Of a stretch of 10,854 nucleotides of DNA, positions 7,116 through 10,854 are shown piece by piece. The translations under genes were made by a program, and so were the position numbers. The number at the start of each line of letters is the position of its first letter. Position 1 is the stretch's first letter. The stretch is taken from positions 1-10,854 of the forward strand of contig DPRM01000053.1 in assembly GCA_003537645.1 (NCBI GenBank), read 5' to 3'. The notes below the pieces were generated by a model. The model saw only the letters and a list, made by a program, of their open reading frames with translations. It had not been told where the DNA came from and did not search any database. Origin of the DNA: Prolixibacteraceae bacterium (GTDB taxonomy: Bacteria > Bacteroidota > Bacteroidia > Bacteroidales > Prolixibacteraceae).

Positions 7116-8630
7116 ATGAAGAAAATCATAAAAATCCTAATTGCGAACCGAGGAGAAATAGCTGTAAGAATAATGCGAACCTGCCGCGAAATGGGTATTT
7201 CTACCGTTGCAGTATTTTCCGATGCCGACCGAACATCCATGCATGTTCGATATGCCGACGAAGCCTATCACATCGGAGCATCCCCCTCCTCCGAAAGTTA
7301 CCTGAATGCTGACAAAATTATTGAAGTTGCCAAAAAGTGCAATGCAGATGCCATCCATCCCGGATACGGATTTTTATCGGAGAATGCGGCATTCTCAAGA
7401 AAATGTGACGAAAACGGAATTATTTTCATAGGCCCAAAGCCTGAAGTGATTGAACAGATGGGCGATAAAATAAGTGCCCGCCTGACAATGATTGCTGCCG
7501 GTGTACCAGTTGTACCAGGAACCACCGAAAGTGTTAAAACCGAAAAAGAAGCGATTGATACAATCATGGAAATCGGACTTCCGGTAATGGTAAAAGCATC
7601 GGCCGGCGGTGGCGGCAAAGGAATGCGTCTAATTACTGAAGAAAAAGACATTACATCGCTGGTCAGATCAGCGCGATCTGAGGCAAAATCATCCTTCGGA
7701 AACGATTCGGTTTACATCGAGAAATATATTTCGTCGCCACATCACATTGAATTTCAGGTCTTGGGCGATAAACACGGAAATTTCCTTCATTTGTTCGAAC
7801 GCGAATGCTCGGTTCAAAGGCGACATCAGAAAATGATAGAGGAAACCCCTTCTCCACTTATGACACCTGAATTAAGAAAAAAGATGGGCGAATATGCTGT
7901 GGAAGCAGCCCGGGCGGTAAATTACACGGGTGCCGGAACCATCGAATTTCTGGTTGACAATGACCTGAATTTTTACTTCCTCGAGATGAACACCCGCCTT
8001 CAGGTTGAGCACCCGATTACCGAACGTGTAACCGGAATAGACCTAGTAAAGCAACAAATTTTAATTGCTGAAGGTCAGCCACTTAAATTCAATCAGGAAC
8101 AATTAAAACAAACCGGTCATGCCATTGAATGCCGGATTTATGCCGAAGATACCGACAACAATTTCATGCCAAATCCGGGTAAAATATACAATATTACCCA
8201 ACCACTTGGTTTAGGAGTTCGTACCGACGGATATGTTTATGAAGGATATGAAATTCCGATTTATTACGATTCGATGATCTCGAAACTCATCGTTTGGGCC
8301 GAAAACCGGTCGGAAGCAATCGAACGGATGAAACGCGCTCTTTACGAATACAAAATCACCGGAGTTAAAACATCCATCAAATTTCTGGAAAGAATTATGG
8401 ATACTCCCGATTTCAGGAATGGTAATTACGACACCAACTTTATCGAGAAAAACAAAGAACAGCTGCTTTTAGCTTCAAAATGCACAGAAAATTGTGAAGA
8501 CATGGTAATTATTGCGACTTACATCGAATACCTCGATCAGTTAAATATTGCTCAAACATCAAAGGAAATGTATCCGGCCAAAAACAGGTGGAAAAAATAT
8601 ACTTACCAAAAGAATTTCGAACGTTTGTAA
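7116..8630 (+). CDS. accC: Biotin carboxylase subunit of an acyl-CoA carboxylase
   Basis: The protein has 504 residues. The N-terminal domain is typical (ILIANRGEIAVRIMRTCRE, 8-26; HPGYGFLSEN near 81). The ATP-grasp domain has a glycine-rich loop with Lys160 (KASAGGGGKGMR). The catalytic segment EMNTRLQVEHP begins at Glu290, in register with Escherichia coli AccC shifted by two. YDSMISKLIVWAENR near 390 marks the C-terminal lobe. It carboxylates protein-bound biotin with ATP and bicarbonate in the cytoplasm. It is about 55 residues longer than E. coli AccC, the tail being Lys-rich and without a biotin domain. That length is usual, as far as I recall, for Bacteroidota propionyl-CoA carboxylase or pyruvate carboxylase A-type subunits. 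The carrier and transferase genes follow at once, so it belongs to a three-subunit enzyme. The name accC marks the family; pccA would fit equally. Confidence 0.95.
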   Translation: MKKIIKILIANRGEIAVRIMRTCREMGISTVAVFSDADRTSMHVRYADEAYHIGASPSSESYLNADKIIEVAKKCNADAIHPGYGFLSENAAFSRKCDENGIIFIGPKPEVIEQMGDKISARLTMIAAGVPVVPGTTESVKTEKEAIDTIMEIGLPVMVKASAGGGGKGMRLITEEKDITSLVRSARSEAKSSFGNDSVYIEKYISSPHHIEFQVLGDKHGNFLHLFERECSVQRRHQKMIEETPSPLMTPELRKKMGEYAVEAARAVNYTGAGTIEFLVDNDLNFYFLEMNTRLQVEHPITERVTGIDLVKQQILIAEGQPLKFNQEQLKQTGHAIECRIYAEDTDNNFMPNPGKIYNITQPLGLGVRTDGYVYEGYEIPIYYDSMISKLIVWAENRSEAIERMKRALYEYKITGVKTSIKFLERIMDTPDFRNGNYDTNFIEKNKEQLLLASKCTENCEDMVIIATYIEYLDQLNIAQTSKEMYPAKNRWKKYTYQKNFERL

Positions 8631-8642
8631 TCCCCCAAAAAT

Positions 8643-9161
8643 ATGTCAATCGAAATAAAATTAGACAAACGAATTGCATCAGTAGAAATATTAAAGCAGT
8701 TTGAAAATTTACTCGAAATCAAAGTTGACGATAAAATCTATCAGGTCGATTTAATGCACAACGACGAGGGAATCTTCTCTATCCTGGTAAACGGACGTTC
8801 GTTTAACATCGAATTGGTTCCGCAATCAAAGCCAAAACATTACACAGCTTATACGCTTTACGACTCTTACGATCTGGAAGTGATTGATGCAGAATCGCGG
8901 TATTTGCGCAACCGTACCGGCGGCGCCCAGATGCTGTCTGAAAACAGCATCACTTCGCCAATGCCGGGCAAGGTGGTTAAGATTCCGGTTTCGGTTGGCG
9001 ATGAAGTGAAAAAAGGAGATACTCTAATTACGATCTCAGCCATGAAAATGGAAAGCGAATACAAATCGCCTATCGACGGAAAAATTGCCATAATTCATGT
9101 TGCCGAAGGCAGCACAGTTGATGCTAATCAGGTTTTAATAGAAATCGAAAAAATCATATAA
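8643..9161 (+). CDS. Biotin carboxyl carrier protein of acyl-CoA carboxylase
   Basis: This 172-residue protein carries the biotin moved between the carboxylase and transferase active sites. The C-terminal biotinyl domain (about 100-172) has SPMPGKVVKIPVSVGDEVKKGD and the biotinylation motif AMKM, with the modified lysine at residue 135 (codon 9045). The N-terminal 90 or so residues are beta-rich and not biotinyl-like. They resemble the small domain that docks the carrier to the biotin carboxylase in propionyl-CoA carboxylases; this is inference. There is no Ala/Pro-rich linker of the classic AccB kind. It starts 12 bases after the biotin carboxylase and ends one base before the transferase (TAAAATG), so translational coupling is likely. 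Confidence 0.93.
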   Translation: MSIEIKLDKRIASVEILKQFENLLEIKVDDKIYQVDLMHNDEGIFSILVNGRSFNIELVPQSKPKHYTAYTLYDSYDLEVIDAESRYLRNRTGGAQMLSENSITSPMPGKVVKIPVSVGDEVKKGDTLITISAMKMESEYKSPIDGKIAIIHVAEGSTVDANQVLIEIEKII

Positions 9162-9162
9162 A

Positions 9163-10698
9163 ATGGATTTGAAAGCCAAATTTGAACAATTTGAATTGCT
9201 GAACAAACAGGCAGAATCAGGCGGCGGAGCCGATCGGGTAGAAAAACAACACAAATCAGGAAAAAAAACCGCCCGCGAACGAATCGCTTTCCTTCTCGAT
9301 CCGGGAACTTTTAATGAGATCGATAAAATGGTTACCCACCGTGGAACCGACTTCGGAATAGATAAATCAAAAATACCGGGCGACGGGGTTGTTTCGGGAT
9401 ACGGAAAAATAAACGGACGGCTTGTGTATGTTTTTGCTCAGGATTTTACTGTTTTCGGTGGAACTTTAAGCCGTGCAAATGCCGACAAAATCCTGAAAAT
9501 TCAGGAATTGGCTGTTAAAATGGGCGCTCCACTGATCGGCTTGAACGATTCAGGAGGAGCCCGTATTCAGGAAGGTGTTGAAAGTCTTGCCGGTTATGCC
9601 GATATTTTTTACAACAATGTACTTTCTTCCGGGGTCATCCCGCAAATAAGCGCGATAATGGGCGCATGTGCCGGTGGTGCAGTGTATTCACCCGCTTTGA
9701 CCGATTTCATTTTCATGGTCGAAAAAACCAGTCACATGTTTGTAACCGGACCTGAAGTGATTAAGACAGTTACACACGAAGATGTTACAAAAGAAGAACT
9801 GGGCGGGGCGACTACTCATGCTTCAAAAAGCGGTGTTGCGCATTTTACCGGAAGCGATGAGGAACAAACTCTGATGATGGTTAGAGAACTTATAAGCTTT
9901 ATTCCTTCGAACAACATGGACGAACCGCCTCTTAAGATTTGTACCGATCCTGAAAACAGAACAGATATTTCTTTAAATCAGGTCGTTCCGGTTGATCCAA
10001 ATAAGCCTTACGACATCAAAGATATTATTCACAAAATCATTGATGATGAGCACTTTTTGGAAGTTCAGCCACATTATGCTGCCAATATGGTGATTGGTTT
10101 TGCCCGAATGGGAGGAAAGCCGATAGGAATAGTTGCCAATCAACCGGCCTTTTTAGCCGGTGTTCTCGATATTAACTCGTCGGCCAAAGCTGCCCGTTTT
10201 GTTCGTTTCTGCGACGCATTCAATATTCCACTTGTTACATTGGTTGATGTTCCCGGATTTTTGCCGGGTACTGGTCAGGAATTCGGAGGAATTATTAAGC
10301 ATGGCGCAAAACTGCTGTATGCATTTGCCGAAGCTACTGTGGCCAAGATCACGCTTATAACCCGAAAAGCATACGGAGGCGCATACGATGTAATGTCGAG
10401 CAAGCACATTGGCGGCGATGTAAATTTCGCTTATCCAACCGCTGAAATTGCAGTTATGGGTCCCGAAGGCGCCATTAATATTTTGCACCGTGGAAAACTT
10501 AGCGAGGAAGAAAGAATTGCCGCTGTTGAGGAGTACCGTGAAAAGTTTGCCAATCCATATCGGGCAGCAGCTCTTGGATACATCGATGAAATTATTCTGC
10601 CACAGGATACACGCTCAAAGATAATTCAGGCATTGAATATGACCCACAACAAGCGGAAATCCAATTTACCACGCAAACACGGCAATATTCCGTTGTAA
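9163..10698 (+). CDS. pccB: Acyl-CoA (probably propionyl-CoA) carboxylase, carboxyltransferase beta subunit
   Basis: This 511-residue protein has paired crotonase-like halves of the PccB/MmdA family. In the N-half, GLNDSGGARIQEGVESL is near 126 and GACAGGAVYSPALTDF near 167, supplying glycine-rich oxyanion-hole segments; HMFVTGPEVIKTVTHEDV follows. In the C-half, VPGFLPGTGQEFGGIIKHGAK is near 365, RKAYGGAYDVMSSKH near 401 and MGPEGAINILHR near 431. It transfers the carboxyl group from biotin to acyl-CoA. Asp409 in GGAYDVM seems to match the residue that favours propionyl-CoA in Streptomyces PccB, from memory. The same family includes methylmalonyl-CoA decarboxylase alpha, but the adjacent ATP-dependent biotin carboxylase argues for carboxylation. 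The gene is spaced one base from the carrier and has no Shine-Dalgarno sequence, only an A-rich leader. Confidence 0.93.
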   Translation: MDLKAKFEQFELLNKQAESGGGADRVEKQHKSGKKTARERIAFLLDPGTFNEIDKMVTHRGTDFGIDKSKIPGDGVVSGYGKINGRLVYVFAQDFTVFGGTLSRANADKILKIQELAVKMGAPLIGLNDSGGARIQEGVESLAGYADIFYNNVLSSGVIPQISAIMGACAGGAVYSPALTDFIFMVEKTSHMFVTGPEVIKTVTHEDVTKEELGGATTHASKSGVAHFTGSDEEQTLMMVRELISFIPSNNMDEPPLKICTDPENRTDISLNQVVPVDPNKPYDIKDIIHKIIDDEHFLEVQPHYAANMVIGFARMGGKPIGIVANQPAFLAGVLDINSSAKAARFVRFCDAFNIPLVTLVDVPGFLPGTGQEFGGIIKHGAKLLYAFAEATVAKITLITRKAYGGAYDVMSSKHIGGDVNFAYPTAEIAVMGPEGAINILHRGKLSEEERIAAVEEYREKFANPYRAAALGYIDEIILPQDTRSKIIQALNMTHNKRKSNLPRKHGNIPL

Positions 10699-10713
10699 AA
10701 TGATTGGAACAAA

Positions 10714-10761
10714 CACCTCCCGAATTCGTAAAAACCGATGAACAAATGTTGAAGGGAGGTG
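10714..10761 (+). promoter_or_regulatory. Inverted repeat that could mask the ribosome binding site
   Basis: CACCTCCC at 10714-10721 is the exact complement of GGGAGGTG at 10754-10761, giving an eight-pair stem with six G-C pairs and a 32-base loop. The right arm is the Shine-Dalgarno sequence of the gene at 10766. The left arm copies the anti-Shine-Dalgarno sequence of 16S rRNA. No T run follows, so it is not a terminator. The left arm begins 15 bases after the stop codon of the carboxyltransferase. Confidence 0.5.
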
Positions 10762-10762
10762 A
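10754..10762 (+). promoter_or_regulatory. Unusually strong Shine-Dalgarno sequence
   Basis: GGGAGGTGA is a near-full match to the 16S rRNA 3' end, with the core GGAGG six bases before the ATG at 10766. No other gene in the window whose start is visible has a comparable site; they have A-rich leaders, as is typical of Bacteroidota. It is the main reason to accept the ATG at 10766 as a true start. Confidence 0.75.
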
Positions 10763-10765
10763 GCA

Positions 10766-10854
10766 ATGCAAAAAGGAAATAACAAAAACTATCTGCTAAT
10801 ATCGGCAATAATCCTGATAACAATTGGTATCGTTTTATTTGCAATGCTTTCGGG
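10766..10854 (+). CDS. Unknown protein with N-terminal membrane segment (3' truncated by window edge)
   Basis: The frame starts at an ATG placed correctly behind a strong Shine-Dalgarno sequence and is open to the right edge. The visible 29 residues begin MQKGNNKNYLL and continue as a hydrophobic stretch (about residues 9-28), with Lys and Asn in front. This is a typical signal anchor or transmembrane helix. I do not recognise the family and cannot tell whether this is a small membrane protein or the start of a larger one. It follows the carboxyltransferase by 67 bases on the same strand and may belong to that operon. A gamma subunit of the OadG type, as found beside decarboxylases, is conceivable, but nothing visible shows it. 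Other ATGs just upstream (10738 and 10746) run into stops within a few codons or within about 18 codons. Confidence 0.6.
   Translation, partial: MQKGNNKNYLLISAIILITIGIVLFAMLS

Noticed and set aside
10153..10488. Minus-strand open frame of 111 codons inside the carboxyltransferase gene
   Set aside because: It lies wholly within a strongly conserved gene in another frame and shows no recognisable domain. Other internal frames (for example 1153-1656 and 7298-7651 on the minus strand) were dropped for the same reason.
10714..10761. Rho-independent terminator after the carboxylase operon
   Set aside because: The stem is followed by GAGCAATGC rather than a T run, and its right arm is the ribosome site of the next gene.
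10626..10844. Minus-strand open frame of 72 codons over the right-hand gap
   Set aside because: It overlaps the end of the carboxyltransferase gene and the opposing gene at 10766, has no ribosome site and has no recognisable features.

Overview
The window looks like chromosomal DNA from a member of the Bacteroidota, most likely an environmental, Bacteroidales- or Marinilabiliales-like lineage. This rests on an AT-rich, mostly Shine-Dalgarno-free gene layout with A-rich leaders, TAnnTTTG-type promoter boxes, an outer-membrane protein of the CBM9-like/DUF5916 type, and a 504-residue biotin carboxylase with a separate biotin carrier. No mobile element, tRNA, rRNA, CRISPR array or broken gene was seen. 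No gap between genes exceeds 300 bases.

Layout: (1) 1-1806, plus strand: the 3' two thirds of a FAD plus iron-sulfur D-lactate-dehydrogenase-type oxidoreductase, cut by the left edge. (2) 1933-2802, plus: a Tat-signal TIM-barrel protein of the sugar phosphate isomerase/epimerase family. It ends at a strong hairpin (2824-2869) that probably stops transcription from both sides. A set of four phased GTCAT repeats (2905-2941) follows. (3) 6938 to 2945, minus: a large outer-membrane CBM9-like/DUF5916 beta-barrel protein, followed after 37 bases by a NorM-type MATE exporter that starts with GTG. These two are probably co-transcribed. (4) 7116-10698, plus, divergent from block 3: biotin carboxylase, biotin carboxyl carrier and carboxyltransferase. 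This is a complete ATP-dependent acyl-CoA carboxylase, probably propionyl-CoA carboxylase, with gaps of 12 and 1 bases. (5) 10766 to the right edge: the start of an unknown protein with an N-terminal membrane segment. It has the only strong Shine-Dalgarno sequence in the window, and an upstream exact complement could mask it.

How they work together: the carboxylase converts propionyl-CoA to methylmalonyl-CoA (or the equivalent for acetyl-CoA) and links to the succinate-propionate route. The lactate dehydrogenase-type enzyme would feed electrons and pyruvate into central metabolism. The other genes concern the envelope: an exported sugar-active TIM barrel, an outer-membrane barrel of unknown function and a multidrug exporter. 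Most of the window is ordinary. The least explained signals are the Shine-Dalgarno-masking inverted repeat at 10714-10761 and the phased repeats at 2905-2941.
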